This document shows positions 1 through 12,235 of a DNA stretch of 64,000 bases, piece after piece. Each line of letters begins with the position of its first letter. The stretch's first letter is position 1. The notes under the pieces were generated by a model that worked only from the letters and a program-made list of their open reading frames with translations, was not told the DNA's origin and searched no databases. Origin of the DNA: Eutreptiella sp. 'Long Island Sound 2002'. Lineage: Eukaryota; Euglenozoa; Euglenophyceae; Eutreptiales; Eutreptiaceae. The position numbers were made by a program, and so were the translations under genes. Where the stretch lies: contig OZ038379.1 of assembly GCA_964036045.1 (NCBI GenBank), forward strand, positions 19,687,017 to 19,751,016, in the 5' to 3' direction.

Positions 1-2388
1 GCACGCAAATTGCAGAAACAGAATTGCAGGAACGTGCGAAAACATGTGATCATTTGCTCCACCTGATGAGGGGCTTGAGGTCGGATCCTGCGATTGCAAT
101 CCTGTGAAGACACATGCAGTACCGCACTCATGGCCTTCCACATTGTATCATGTTCAACGTCACCCACTCGCCTCTCCAAATACCATTGTAGTATGTCATA
201 AAGCCAACCGGCGGACATTGTCATGCAAACCATGCCTGGGCTTATCCGTGGGCTTGGCAAATGCAACCCATTGCCCATCAGCATACTGACGAGGAACAAT
301 CCACACTGTTTGAAGGCGGACCAGAGTTTTCGCTCCACCCAGTTGACCAGCCTCGGACCTGTGATCTCTCTGACAGTGCTGTCAGCATAAGCACCTGCCA
401 TGTCGTTCAGGCATAGAGCAGGGGGCAGACGCATTTGGCTGTGGCCCTTCCCTGCCTTCATCACCCAAGAACCACTCAAAAACAGGACGCGCTTAAGGAA
501 TGCGATCACGTGAGAGACATGCGGATTGCACCTGCCCCCCCCCCTTTCAGGACACACAGGCACAAACCTACCAATCGGGCTTCTCTGGCTGCTGTCGATG
601 GGCTCTTCGGGGGCCAATTTTACAGAGGTTGCCCCAATTTGGCTGGCCGAGGTCTCTCTGGAGCCTCGGGTTAAGGGGCCCAGGCATAGTAATGATGTCG
701 CATTGTGATCCGCTGCGGCATCCAATCCGGGGCATGGGCGTAAGTCACGGATTAGCCGCCCCGGCACGTTGATCGCCGCTTCCCCCTGCCCCTTGCTGCG
801 CCGCAAAAAACATCAACACAGGCCGCGGCACGGCGGAGAGGATGCGAGCCCGGCGGCGAAAGACATGGGGAGACTGGATGGCCCAAAGCAGCAGTGTCAA
901 GAGGCGCACGAGCTGGGAGTCAGGGCAACGCCCGCCTCCACTTTGCTTGTCGCTCACTTCTCTGTCTCGCACGTCCCATTTGCTCTCGGTGCGTGTTTCT
1001 TGCCCTGTGTTCCCTCCTCGCTCCCCCCACCCCCACCTGAGTGTCCTCCCCAAGGGACGGCTTCTTCAGGGGCACCACAGGGAAAGGGTCTGCTGGGCGG
1101 GGGCAGCATGGACGCTGCACTGGCCTCCACCCCCGAGGAAAGATACACTTGTACCCCTGATGAGCACCACCGACAGGGCCCCTGTGTGACAATCTCCTGC
1201 ATCAGATGTGGTGCAGAGTGCTTGGGGTGTGTTTCTTGTTTCTGCCTCCCCCGTCTTTGGTGTTCCTTGCGCCTCTGTGGCACCCGCCGTCCCTGGTTGG
1301 AGGGCTGTGGCGGGTGTCTGTTGTTCCCGCCTCTTTTGCTTGCTTATGTGGTGGTGGCTCTTCTTCTCCTTTCCTTTGGGCGTGGGGTGGGTGTCCCTCC
1401 GTTCCCCTCTTTCTTCTGGTGTTTGCGTTGTTTTTCCCCTGCCTTTCCCCTGGGGTGTGTTCCGACCCTCCAAATTTTGCGGTCAGGGAGTGACTACTGA
1501 ATGTGAAGCCTGTCAGCGCTGCCAGGGGAGGGGGTGTCATGGGGGCAGAGGGCTGCAACTGTGCAAACCTACCTCCCCCGTCCCCCCTACACACACTTGC
1601 CCAGCACACAACAGTGGGGGGGGGGGGGGGCGGTTCCAGACCCCCCCCCCCCTTTAAGTGATTGGGCCAAATTTTGCTCCGCGCCTTCGGCCAATCAAAA
1701 ATTTTCTTCGGCGCCTTTGGCGCCTCTAAAAACTCAGCACCACTGGGGGGGTGGACCCCCCCCCCCCCCTCGAAGTGGAACCCCCCCTCCCTCCCCATTT
1801 GCGCACTCCCACAGTTTCGCGGAGTCACGCTTGCACACAGGGGGTGCCGGGCGCGCGTCGGGCAGACATCCCCCCAAAACGCAGCCAAGGGTATTCAACT
1901 GGCATTGCCAACAGGCAAACCGACGCCGCCTGGGATGGTTCACCCCTTCCCCCCTCCCCGCCCCGTTCCCGAGCACATGGGGCCAGATCTGGGAGGTCTG
2001 GATATTATTCTGGGGTTGATGCCTTTTGATCGACGGCGGTCGATGGGTGGCCGAAGGGAGTGAACGTGTCATTCCTGAGGGGTGCTGGTGACTGGACGCC
2101 GACTTTTGGCCACCGGACGGCAGATGTGGCTGACTGCCATCTTTTGGCAGCTGGACGATGGATCGGCAACCGTCGGTGTGCGACTGCTTGCCGAAGATTG
2201 AAGCGTATTGGAGTCCAGTGCCCTTCCCTCCCTTTTCATGTGAGTTCCGGTCACGGGTGGTGGTTTAGGAGCGACGAGGACTGCATGCGCCTGTGGCGTA
2301 CGTCCGGGTGGGTCCAGCACCGGGTTGTTGGGCTTCCTCGGTTGCAACTGCGAACCCTTCCTCGTGTGCAGTTGTCCCGGTGCTGCAG
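1..2388. other. Upstream region without a supported gene
   Basis: No reading frame here resembles a known family. Open stretches, such as the plus-strand frame at 769-1500, are low-complexity and Pro/Cys-rich, with competing open frames on both strands. Long C runs occur near 1630-1660 and 1745-1770. The missing first exons of the downstream SNF2 gene, including its ATP-binding motif I, were looked for here and not found; they may lie upstream of the window. Confidence 0.5.
1650..1770 (-). repeat. Dispersed repeat A, copy 1
   Basis: This GC-palindrome-rich block contains cggcgcctttggcgcc and the phrase aaaactcagcaccac next to C and G tracts. It recurs in the same orientation at 48650-48800, inside an intron of the glycosyltransferase gene. 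Read on the minus strand, both copies give a similar Lys/Pro-rich peptide (GAEFL.AP...KKIF). It looks like a short non-autonomous mobile element, but no target-site duplication was defined. Confidence 0.55.
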
Positions 2389-5300
2389 CGGCCTACGCAT
2401 TGTGACGTACTGCCGCGGCATCACGAAGGAGGAGGTAGGACGGGCAGATGTTGTGCTGAGCACACTGTCCGCTTTGTATGAAGATCACATGATATACAAC
2501 GGATCCGCAATTTGGCCGTGCATGTTGCGAGCAAATCTTGACCCGACAGACGATGAGCTCCGGCGCGACGTCACGCACAATTGGAAAGAGCTGATTGACA
2601 CAGAGCACCCGCTCATTTCCCAAAAGTGGGACCGGGTCATTTATGATGAAGCTCACAACGTCAAGAGTGATGTGACGTCACATGCCTTGAAGGCCCGAGC
2701 GGTTTGGGCACTGACGGGCACTGCAATCCGCCAGAGCTATGAGGACGACGTAGCACAGCTGCTGGACCTGGTTTATGGCGATAGGGCCCTGTGGATGCCG
2801 CTGTGGCCCACGTGGCTGCAATCCCAGCGCTCGCGCCGGGGGCGGAAAGCTGTCCGCCAGCGCGGGCACGAGACGCACGTTGCCGCACTGCTGGCCAGAG
2901 TTGCGGTCCGTCACCACCGCAAGCTGGTGTACCCCTCTGGGAACCCGGTGGTCCCGGTGCCCCCTGTGCAGCACGAGACGGTGCACGTAAAGATGGACAG
3001 TGGGGAGCGGATGGTGTATCTTTCGCTGTTCCGTGCCGTTCGGCAGCAGGTCGTTCCGTACGCCTCTGTGCGCCTCTTCGAGTGGTGATGTGCTTTGCTG
3101 TGCCCCCGTCACGGGGACAGACGCAGGCGGGTCTTCCAACCTCGGGGCGGAGGCGGGGGGTTTCATCGAGCTCCTTTCAGGGGCCCGCAGGCGCCCTTCC
3201 AAAATGCTGGCGTTCGGAGCCGGTGTGGGCTGGTAGAGGGGCAACGGGGGAGGGAAGTTTATCACAAGAAACAACCTGTGGGTTAATTTCTCTTGCAATA
3301 TTTCCTCCCTTTTTTAACGCAAAGACTCTTGGTTGCCCCAAAGAAAAAGGAATTGCTTTAATTTATGTGAAGATCTTGGGCTGCTTTCTTGGTTCTAGCC
3401 AAAGCCATAATGAGTCCACGTGGTGCACTGCATGATTGGGATTTGGGAGCTTCCAACTGCATTTGCATGTGCCTCTATTGATGTCACCATTTGATCCAGT
3501 GGGTCCATCAAATTTTCAACAGGACCATTTGCAGAAATACATCACGCCTGTCATAAAGTGGCATGTGGAGCTTCAGAGGAACTTGTGCAACCTTTTCCCC
3601 ATCTTTTCAGCAATGGCGTGCATGCGGGCTTTTGCCTTCATTTTCTGCTATCATCAATGTACCTGTACACATCCCCCCCCCCACCCCCTCCACCCTGGTA
3701 CAAACTTGTGCCTTGGGACTGGGACAGTCGCCACAGAGCTGGCCATGAGGGCAAAACGAACAAAGGCGACCTGCGCACACACTAGGCACAGAGAATTCAT
3801 TGTTGGTACAGAAAACGCCCATGGCGGCATGATGGTCAGTGTGGCCTCCGAAAGGCTCAGCTGCCCGGCGGGAGCTCCTGGAACCGGTCACTCAGGTCTC
3901 CCACATGCACGTTGGGATGCACTCAGCCACAGAGTGGGGCATGTTGTGCTGTTCCCTCCAGGCAAGGGGCCGTCACCAACGTTTTTTCACAGCTGCCTCA
4001 AGAGAACCCCCACCGTTGGGTAAAGCTGAGCTGTCCTAGTCCGAAAGGGGGGGGGGGGCTAAGTACGGTGCTGGTGGGTACTTCCGGGTGTACGCACTGG
4101 TTTGAGGTTTCAGGAGGACATTGTCTTTGTTGCTTGTCCACAGACGGTGGGGCAATTTGTTTTCGGTAGGTCAGAGTGGGACACTTGTCTGCTCACAGGT
4201 GCTGCTTCTGCCCTTTGGCATCCCTCTCTTGCTAGCACTGGCATGCCTCATACGAAGGCCTCCCGTGAAGTGTGGAGGGTGCTCACCACCAGTGTGCGTC
4301 AGGCATTCGTACAGTGTCAGGCTGGAATTGGGAGGTCGGATCAATGAAGAGGCACCCCGCGCCTTCGCCCCTCCGCGCGTTTACAGCTCCTTTACCCTCC
4401 CAACCATGCGAGCCCTCCTAGTGCCTATTTGTAGGTGCTATTACATTGGCACCTGAATGTTGACTCGCAATCGTCTGATGACGGTTGTCACCCTCCAGCG
4501 GGTCTCCCCATCGGTCTATTGTCAAAAAACACCGTCCAGCCGTGCTCACAATCAGTCGCACATGTCTCAAAGGCGGCAAAGCTGGCTGACTGCGCATTCA
4601 TTGCTTCTGTGGGCTGGTCTGTAAACATACCTGGCATTGACGGATTGTTCAACCAACCGTGCTACAAAACAGTGTAAATGTGCTCGTGAGGTGCCCACCA
4701 GCGCCCACTGTATGTCACACAGGGCCATGGGGATCCGGATCGCCGAGTGTTACCCATTGGTGGTGCGCGGCATGTCCTGTGCATTTTGCCTTATGGGGAG
4801 AAGGAATGATGGCAGTGTGGTCCGTGGACATGGCCATCCGGTTCCTTGTGTGGGAGGGGCCGAATCGCGGAACGGGAGGGCGCTGTCCCTTAAAGGGGAT
4901 GCGAATAGTGGGTGGCTCAGAGAGGGGGCGGAATTGACGGACCAGTGCTCCTTCACTGGACCAAGCTTCGTTTGTTGGTGGGGGCGGGGGCGGGTGTGGG
5001 GTCAAGACTCCCAAATCGCCTATGGAACGGGGCTGTATTAAGTTCTGGGATCAGGGTGCACGCACAGAAAATGTACAGGCTCGAAGGCTCTGCCAAAGGC
5101 GACAGACCACAGGGGGACGGGGCCTCATCGGGAATGACAAGAGTTCACAACAATGGTCGATAGCGTGGTGCAACCCAATCCCCTGAACTTTGGGGTACTG
5201 GGGTATCGGTTTTGGCGTTCCCCATGTTTGTGCATGTGAGATGCACAAGTACATGCACAGAGTATGGCACGGAGTGATGGAGTGTGCAATGTGTGTCCCC

Positions 5301-7901
5301 ACGTTTGGGCTTCCCCAGCAATGCACTGAGGAGTGCCCGGAGGGATCCACGGCACGGACCACCACCAACATATTTTTGCAGAGAATCGCCGCTTCACTCC
5401 CACCACGCAGCCTCCAGTACGGATCAATCATGCTTGCCCCCGGGGCCCTCCCCCAAACGTCTTCCCCTCATCCCTGTGACATGTTTGTTTCCCCTGTTAC
5501 GACGGAAGGCCTGTCAAGTGCGATGGGTATCCCATGCACCTGTCGGCCATCTGTGCTTCTTGTGGTCTGTTTGGGGCGCTCACTACACAGCCAGTGACCT
5601 GTGCCCCTGCCCTTTGCCCCTTGGGTCCCTTCAGGAGCAGCCGTGTGCATCATCCCCCTCCCCCCCCCCCTGCATTGGTGCATCAGGTACAGTCCGCCGG
5701 GCCAGACGACATGGTCCGGGTGTTGGGCGGCCTCTCGCAGCTGCGGCGGTTCTGTTCACACCCGAAGAATTTGCAGTGGCGCTTTGCAGTCGAATCCGAC
5801 GACGCCCCAAAAGAGCGGTGACTCCCTTCCCAGCGTGCAAGTGTCTGGATGGGCCTTTGCGATCCATGCTTTGGGGGTCCGGAAATCCCCCTCATTGCAC
5901 GGTCCTCCTCTCCCTCACAGGTTGCTGCATCGCTGGCAGAAACTCGAGATCGGAGGCTTGCAGCAATTCTTGACTGACGCAGGTTTGGGGGAGCAGCCGG
6001 CGAAGGAGGAGGTCCAGCGGGCCATGACAGACTGCCTGGACTGCCCGATCTGCTTCAACGATATTGCGATCGACCCCTTCAGTCCCCCGGGGTGGCTCAG
6101 GTGTGCAGCGGGCAGGAGACCCGCAGAGGTCATGTCCGCGGCTGCCAACTTTGGAAGTACAAGTGCCCTCGGCCCATGCGACTGGCAGAGAGTTCCCCTG
6201 CCGGTAGTCTGGCAGGGGAACTCTCTGTCCGGAAAGGGTGACGTTTCCGCACGGCGCATGTGTCACTACCGCAATCGAGTGGGGGGATGGGGGTCAGCCT
6301 TCCCGATCCCCCAGAACGAGGTTATGTAGGCCAATCCTTCACTTGGTGCGCCTGAACAGGGCGGTGGGTGTCCGCCCCCCCCAGGTTTTGTGTTCCACAA
6401 ATTGAGGACCTGCGGGCCCTGGTTGGGGGGACTTCCTTCCCGGTGTACCCCCCTGTTTTTCAAGATTGACCTCCAGAATGTGTACTGGTCGGTGCTGTTG
6501 CCCGGGGCAGGGGGGGGCTGGCAGCTTGTGGGCCAGGGATGTCAGGGACCTGGTCAGTCACCATTCGGATACCCAGATCAACATCGCTGAATATTGATCA
6601 CCACTGGACTGGGCAGGGGGCGGCTGCAGGGGTGTGTTGGACAACAGGACACGCTGCTGCGGTTGCCGTGCCAGTGCTCGGCGGATGCGGGTGGATCGCT
6701 GCGTGGGTCCGCCGCACGGCACTCAGGCACAGCGGAGGGCAGCAGCGTGGCTCCTGGTCCTCCGAATGGGACTGGGACGGCTGACGCACGCACACCTGTG
6801 GTCAGTACGCCAGTGCGCACGATGAGGGATCACTGGCATGGCACACTTGCAGTCCTCAGGGCAGGGGGTGATGGGCCTCTGCAAGTTCGTGGGTGAGTGG
6901 TCGCTCGGGTGCCTCCCCCTTACGCAAAAGTCTGCCCCGTCTGCGGAATTTGGGGCAGTACGGTTTCGGCGCTTGAACACCCCCCCTCCCCCCTGCCTTG
7001 CCCCCCCCCACCCCCCCATCGTGGACCAAACCCGGGGCAATCTTCGGCTCTGGGAGCCAGCGCACACGTGCCGGGGGAAGGTCGGGATTCAATGGAGGGT
7101 GCAGGGCTGTGAGGGCATCTTTGTTCTGGAGAGTGATGGTGGCAGGGCATGCCGTTGTTGCAAGGGCTTGTGCGGGGTTTCAGGTGCGGGCATTGCATTT
7201 GCTGCCGCTGCGCGAAGACGACGCTGCCGACCAAATGCCCGGCCTGCGGACAGCACTGCAAGGACACCGATTATGGGGTGGTGACGACCGAATTCCCTCC
7301 GCCGCCCCTGGCCTCTGCCGCCCGCCTGCCGGATGGCGAACAGGACATGAAGTCGCGTGCGGAGATGGAGGCCGCGCTGGCCGAGCTGCGGACCGAGGCT
7401 CGGTCGCCGAAGGTCAGGGCCATTCTGGCGAAGCTGCATCAGATCCGCAGCACCAACCCTCAGGCAAAGGTTGTGGTCTTCACGCAGTGGAGGGGCATGC
7501 GCGAGTGCATCGCCCACGCCCTGCGTGAGGAGCAAATCGGATTCTGCGAAGTCCCCACAACACCAGGGCCACAGCAGACCGTAGCCAGCAGAGGCCCCCC
7601 GAACGCGGATGCCGCGGTTTTTCTGACATTGCTGCGCCCGACGGCGGTGAAACCGAAGGTGGAAATGTTGTCAGCGCACTACATCTTGTTCGCTGACGTC
7701 TGTGTGGCCGCAGATCTGCTGGCCCAGGCCCAAGACAGCTGCTGTGGATTGGAGCAGGTGGATGCCATGAAGATTGTGACATTTGTGATGGAGGGGTCTG
7801 TGGAGGACGAACTTCATCGGCGGATGGAGAACAAAGACCCAGTGCTGGAGTCCAAAGCTTTGCAGGAGCTGTTTGACACGCAGAACCAGTGTAACCCTTG
7901 A
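2389..7901 (+). CDS. SNF2-family ATPase with embedded RING finger (Rad5/Rad16/SHPRH-like), N-terminus missing
   Basis: Chromatin/DNA-repair type translocase, probably nuclear and probably a ubiquitin ligase. Exons are inferred at 2389-3049, 5687-5817, 5921-6091 and 7184-7901 (TGA); phases agree and about 559 residues are visible. Exon 1 has a SNF2 N-lobe segment: ADVVLSTLSAL, the DEAH box IYDEAHNVKS and motif III as WALTGTAI (family LTGTP). Exon 2 gives LSQLRRFCSHP, matching the family's RLRQ.C.HP. Exons 3 and 4 join across a split Gly codon to form a complete C3HC4 RING (CPIC ... CGHCICCRC ... CPAC). Exon 4 continues into the helicase C lobe (KVVVFTQWRGMRECI) but lacks the motif V and VI residues: AGGVGLNL and the DR.HRIGQ arginines are replaced. 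The exon 1 acceptor is uncertain (ctgcag before 2389, or 2371/2372), and ATP-binding motif I was not found. Family identity is firm; catalytic activity is doubtful. Confidence 0.85.
3050..5686 (+). other. Intron 1 of SNF2-RING gene
   Basis: Phase-0 intron of about 2.6 kb, cag|gtcgtt ... catcag|gtacag. The acceptor could alternatively be six bases later (gtacag|tcc), also in frame. It contains a copy of dispersed repeat B and no recognisable gene. Confidence 0.65.
4060..4360 (+). repeat. Dispersed repeat B, copy 1
   Basis: Homologous to 43040-43340 and more weakly to 38540-38720. Shared landmarks are tacgcactggtttgag, a gctgcttctgc block and a gtggagggtgctc/gtggagagtgtgc block. No protein is recognised, so this is probably a mobile-element remnant within the SNF2 intron. 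Confidence 0.5.
5818..5920 (+). other. Intron 2 of SNF2-RING gene
   Basis: Phase-2 intron of 103 bp, gagcg|gtgact ... ctcacag|gttgct. Two bases of an Arg codon are completed by the first base of exon 3. The reading frame and family similarity continue across it. Confidence 0.75.
6092..7183 (+). other. Intron 3 of SNF2-RING gene
   Basis: Phase-2 intron of 1092 bp, cccgg|gtggct ... tttcag|gtgcgg. Splicing brings the first and second halves of the RING finger together exactly, which is strong support for both sites. It contains a perfect 17-bp hairpin and C-rich tracts at about 6980-7020. Confidence 0.85.
6186..6227. repeat. Perfect 17-bp inverted repeat (hairpin)
   Basis: The arms at 6186-6202 (cagagagttcccctgcc) and 6211-6227 are exact reverse complements around an 8-nt loop. 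It lies inside SNF2 intron 3. Function is unknown; it could be a structured intronic RNA or a remnant of a palindromic mobile element. Confidence 0.9.
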
Positions 7902-8662
7902 CGCACTGATGCCTCTCAATACCGTAGGCTCAGAGATATGCCAAAGTACGACAAGGTTGTGAGGGAAGTGCTGCATCTGGGAGGCAACCCCTTCTTTTGA
8001 CTGCAGGCGAATGTGGAGCGGACTTCCTTTTTTGCCTCCATCTTCTCGAAGTAGCAGAATCAAATCTTTCCAGACACCGACCCACATCTTAGCGCATGCT
8101 CTTCTCAGCGCTTGTGGGCGCTGGGGGCTCCATGATCCACTGAGCAGCTGCTCTGATCTTGCACATGATTGTGCGCATTATTTGCAGAGGCGTCAGCCCT
8201 GTTGCAGGGGAATTGCGTCTGCATCCAAAATGAATCACATGCTCACAGCCAGGCTGCCCAATTTTGCGCACATCCTTGGGCTTCCCAGAATCCTCCCTTC
8301 CTGATTCGGGGTGTTCTATTCAAGCACAACAGCTGACCACCTTTGCCCGTGAATCATCATTGCTACAGTCTTGTGCACTAGTGTTGCCAGAAGGGAATAG
8401 GTCATGCACAAGGAAGTTCGCAGCCCTTCCCCAATCTTCTCTCCTAAAAGAGCAAAAGCCAGACACAATGTTGTTTTGGCTTGTCTTCAGAAGGTCGATT
8501 CAGGTTCGACCAGAGCTCTCAAGATGCTCCCACCCCCAGTTGCAGCAGGATCCATTACACATGACCCCAGCACTGATTCATGTTTCACATTGGATAAAAA
8601 GTGAGACGCAAGACTTCAAATACTTGCAGACAGTAGCAGTACAAACCCATCATTCTGCTGTA
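7902..8662 (+). other. Probable 3' untranslated region of SNF2-RING gene
   Basis: This follows the TGA at 7899-7901 and ends at an AATAAA element. It holds no supported reading frame. Confidence 0.4.
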
Positions 8663-8668
8663 AATAAA
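8663..8668 (+). promoter_or_regulatory. Candidate polyadenylation signal AATAAA
   Basis: An exact AATAAA within ctgtaaataaaagcc, about 760 bp after the SNF2 stop codon. It is the first plausible signal downstream, so assignment to this gene is by position only. Confidence 0.4.
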
Positions 8669-9984
8669 AGCCACAAGAGCCCCCTGAAATCTTTTCCTTG
8701 ACCTTGTTGATTACCATGGGTCACCCCGTTGTCTAGGAAGGAATACCATGGTCGCGCTTCATGTGGGGCCTTCTTCAGGGCCGAAAACTCCAGGAGCCAT
8801 CTCCCAAAGGGCGCCTGACACAGACACACACACACACACACAGACGGACACACGTCAACTGTGCATATCTGGTACAACCGGTAATACCCCCCGCACACAG
8901 GGCACGGCAGTCGTCAGCTAGCCCAGCAGCAGGGCCGCAAAGCACCAGGGTTGTTGGAAACCCTGTCGCCGATTGCAACAAGACCATGGACAGAAGCTTG
9001 CGGAAAGTTAAGCAGGGTGGCTGATTTTTGCATGCCCTGGGACGAAAAGGTACCAGGTATCACCGCAGGTATTGGTCAAGTTACCTGCTCCCCTTTTGGT
9101 GCTCGTGCAGACTGCCCAACTGGCACTGCCCTTTGGCACCGTGGTTTGCTCCGGGGCCGCACTCTCGCCACTTCCCTCGAGAGGCCGCTGCAGGTACCAA
9201 TGGCCATGTCAGGGGCATTCAGTCAATCAGAACCAACCATTGCTCTCTATCTCTTAAAAGATTAGGCCAAGATTTTGCTTCAGCACTTTCGGCGCGATTG
9301 ATCCACGTAGTGGCTGCTTTGTACTCGGTACTGCATTTCTTGTTCATCTATTGTTACCTGTCATTCTTACAACCCCCCCCCTAAGGGCGCACTGGGTCTG
9401 CTATGCATACACGGCCGCCGAGGGGGGGCTTTCGCAGTACGTTGGCGTGGTGCACAGCGACGGGTTCGTCCCAAGACCCGGCCGCTTTGGGTTTCTACCA
9501 GACACTAGGCACTTCTGCGGGCCATGGGGTGGTATGCCGTGGCTCCAATTTGTGGCGTCCAATACATTATGTGCGCGTCAAAGCAACACTTGTGACAGAC
9601 CAAGCATTAAACACCACAAATTTCTTTTTGGGGGTACAGTACAACACACTCATGACCAGGTAGTGTTTTTCTGCACGACATCCACGTGAAGGCCCGTGCG
9701 TGCCGACTGCAGACCCGTAGATCTCGTGCTTGCTGCTTGCGGTGCTTGATTGTAGCACTAGTCGGGCTGCAGGTCTTTTCGTAGGTACAAATGTCATCAT
9801 GTTCACTGCGAACCTTTTCGAATGGTCAACAGATCCTCCCTTGAAACCAACCAAGTAACGCCCCGTAAGGGGGCAAAACTCAGGCACGCGTGCGCAATCA
9901 TGTGCTCTCCTTCTTCCTGCTGGTCAGACGGTCGGCATTGTCGGTCGTAAAAATAGCACACACGAGGGCCATATGTATGATATT

Positions 9985-10014
9985 GCTCTTGCTCTTGCTC
10001 TTGCTCTTGCTCTT
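9985..10014 (+). repeat. Hexanucleotide microsatellite (GCTCTT)5
   Basis: Five perfect tandem copies of gctctt. Confidence 0.95.
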
Positions 10015-10240
10015 GAACCCATGTGATCATATCTTAATGGGTTTGTGAGTGTTCTCAAGGGTTCTAAGTGTGAACCATACACTGTAGCACCATGACAGCC
10101 ATGGAGAAAAGTGGTAACTGCGGATGGGGGGTGAGATGGCGCAATGTGCACTGCGACACTGCCATTTGTGCTGTGCTCCTGCCCACCGTTTAGCTACAGC
10201 AGCGTGATTTGGCCTGAAACGCGGAGAGACAATCGAGACT

Positions 10241-10822
10241 GTGAGCCTAGAGCCCATGAACCTGCAGTGGAGCTTCCCGCAACGTGATGCTGTTATGGTC
10301 GCCATACCCATCCGTAAAGCAGGGGCCACCATGCTGTGCATCATCCCACGAGGCAGGCACACCCTCTGCCCCGAGGCCAACAGACTGTTGGCGCACACGA
10401 ATGTCAAAACACTGCTTCTGTGCGACAAGGGCTGCGGCAAGCCTTGTAACGGACCTTGTCGCAGGTTTCGATCAACTCGTAAAAGGACTGCAAAGGAGCG
10501 TTGCCCTTCATTGGATCATGATACCACCCCTTTCTCGATGCCTTTGGTCCTGGGGACCCACCCGTTCTGGTTCTCGACCGTTTCGGTGATCACCGCCGCA
10601 ATCACAGGAACAATGGTCAAGTCCCTGGAGATCTTAGGCCGTGGTGTGTGCGTGTGGTGTGTGTTGGATACTGACACAGAATGCGAGTGCCCAATGCTGC
10701 AGACTTGGAAGATAGAACACCCGCATATTGTCTGCAGGGAGCTGTCCGAACCAGACATGCCACTGTGTGCTGATGCCACAGTGCCGGGAATATCTGTCTT
10801 CCTATGTCACAGACACGCGTGA
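10241..10822 (+). CDS. Unrecognised open frame, possible mobile-element ORF
   Basis: The frame is 193 codons long, opens with GTG and has its first internal Met a few codons later. Composition is balanced rather than low-complexity, with a hydrophobic segment (VMVAIPIRKAGATMLCIIP) followed by Cys-rich stretches (CDKGCGKPC). I do not recognise the family. It sits among repeats with no visible promoter or introns. It may be a transposon gene fragment or a chance open frame. Confidence 0.2.
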   Translation: MSLEPMNLQWSFPQRDAVMVAIPIRKAGATMLCIIPRGRHTLCPEANRLLAHTNVKTLLLCDKGCGKPCNGPCRRFRSTRKRTAKERCPSLDHDTTPFSMPLVLGTHPFWFSTVSVITAAITGTMVKSLEILGRGVCVWCVLDTDTECECPMLQTWKIEHPHIVCRELSEPDMPLCADATVPGISVFLCHRHA

Positions 10823-12235
10823 ATGGCCCTCTCTGCTGGCCTCCTTTCAGTGGCAAATTGACCAGCAGTCATTTGCTGTGCTCTCCGCCGGACCTCTTTG
10901 ACTCAGACCCACTTCTCGGAGCACGGCTGCTGTATAGCAACCGCGCGCACGGCCGTGGCACGATGCACGCAATGAGGGCCAGCGTTTCATGACAGGCAGG
11001 GCACACCTCTGGTAAACATGACCTCTAAATTCTTGGTGATGTCTTTGAATGGGAGCCACTCGCGTCAGGCAGGGGAACTTTGTTTCGTTGGCAATCAGCC
11101 CCGCACCATTTGCAGACCAGTCATGTCACATCCGGAACTCAGTGGGAACCAGCTGTAGGGAGGTTGCAGCAGAATGGGCGTTGGGCACTTGGTGGACCAC
11201 ATAATGGCAACTTTCAGCCACCAGTTTGTGCACTTTGCATGTCCCTTTAAAGTCTGTGTGTTTGCAGACTGTGGTCCCAAACACTGCTCCCCAACACAAC
11301 AAAACAAAGTGCGCGTCAAAGGTGATATTCTCAAACACAATTCACAAACCAATTATCCTATTCAAAAACCCAACCCTCATGCTGTCTGTTTGCAAAAGTT
11401 GAAAGAGGCAACGTGGTTCCAAAAGCGGTTCCAAAAGCGCTCTTTGTTGAAACTGCATTTCCAAATTAAAAATTCAAGAGATGTTATGTTTGCATTCAAG
11501 TCAACATGTCTAGATGACAAGTACAAGCTAATTCAAAAAAATTCTTGCCATTTTAATAAGTATGTTGCCTACATGGGACATGTGATAATTGAGGATGTCT
11601 CATCGCAATACCCATCATAACAATTTGTCCGCATCCAGTGCAATTTTTCTGAGTCGAACAATTTGAACTGGTCACAGAACTGATTTGGGACCCAATTGAG
11701 AAATTGCCATCAACTTGTAAGGTAAAGTTTCTAGTTACCTCCCTGTGTGGTGATCCAAGATTGACAACTCCTTCACAGCGGTGACAGCCAAATCTTACCA
11801 AATGGCATGCATTTTAAGGCCAACAACAGTCGGAGGAGTTACACATGTGGACAGAAGTACACTGAACGCCACAAGTGTACTGTACTGCAACATACATTCA
11901 GATCAATAGCGCAATCATTTTATGAACTGCCCTTAGGACGTGTGTTGTTGCCAGGCGGCACTGGCGGCACCTGCAAATCGGAATCCAACACTGATCCCTG
12001 GTGCTCCCACCAAACTCCAAAACGCCATTCCCATGGAGAGTCCCTCACACGTCGTTGCTGCACTGCGCAAGGGATGGGCCAAGATTTGCTATGGGCACTA
12101 AATGAAGGGTCGTGCTTGGGGCCCATGTTGAAAATGGTATTATCCAAGATCACTTCAAGCCCATGTCACTTGCTTTAGGATGGTAGCCTTGCAAGTTTAT
12201 AGCACGGGGGGCACTTTTCAAGAACTTTTGGACGG

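Larger units (their letters stand above)
8669..12235. other. Intergenic accessory DNA
   Basis: No family is recognised. It contains a (CA)n tract at 8825-8841, a (GCTCTT)5 tract at 9985-10014 and a 193-codon open frame at 10241-10822. From about 11170 to 11820 the DNA is distinctly more AT-rich than its surroundings. Confidence 0.5.

Noticed and set aside
769-1500. 243-codon open frame
   Set aside because: Low-complexity Pro/Cys/Leu composition, opposing open frames on the minus strand and no recognisable family.
2060-2388. Extending the SNF2 protein to the upstream ATG at 2060
   Set aside because: The peptide before about 2389 has no SNF2 similarity and lacks motif I. An acceptor site within the frame is more likely.
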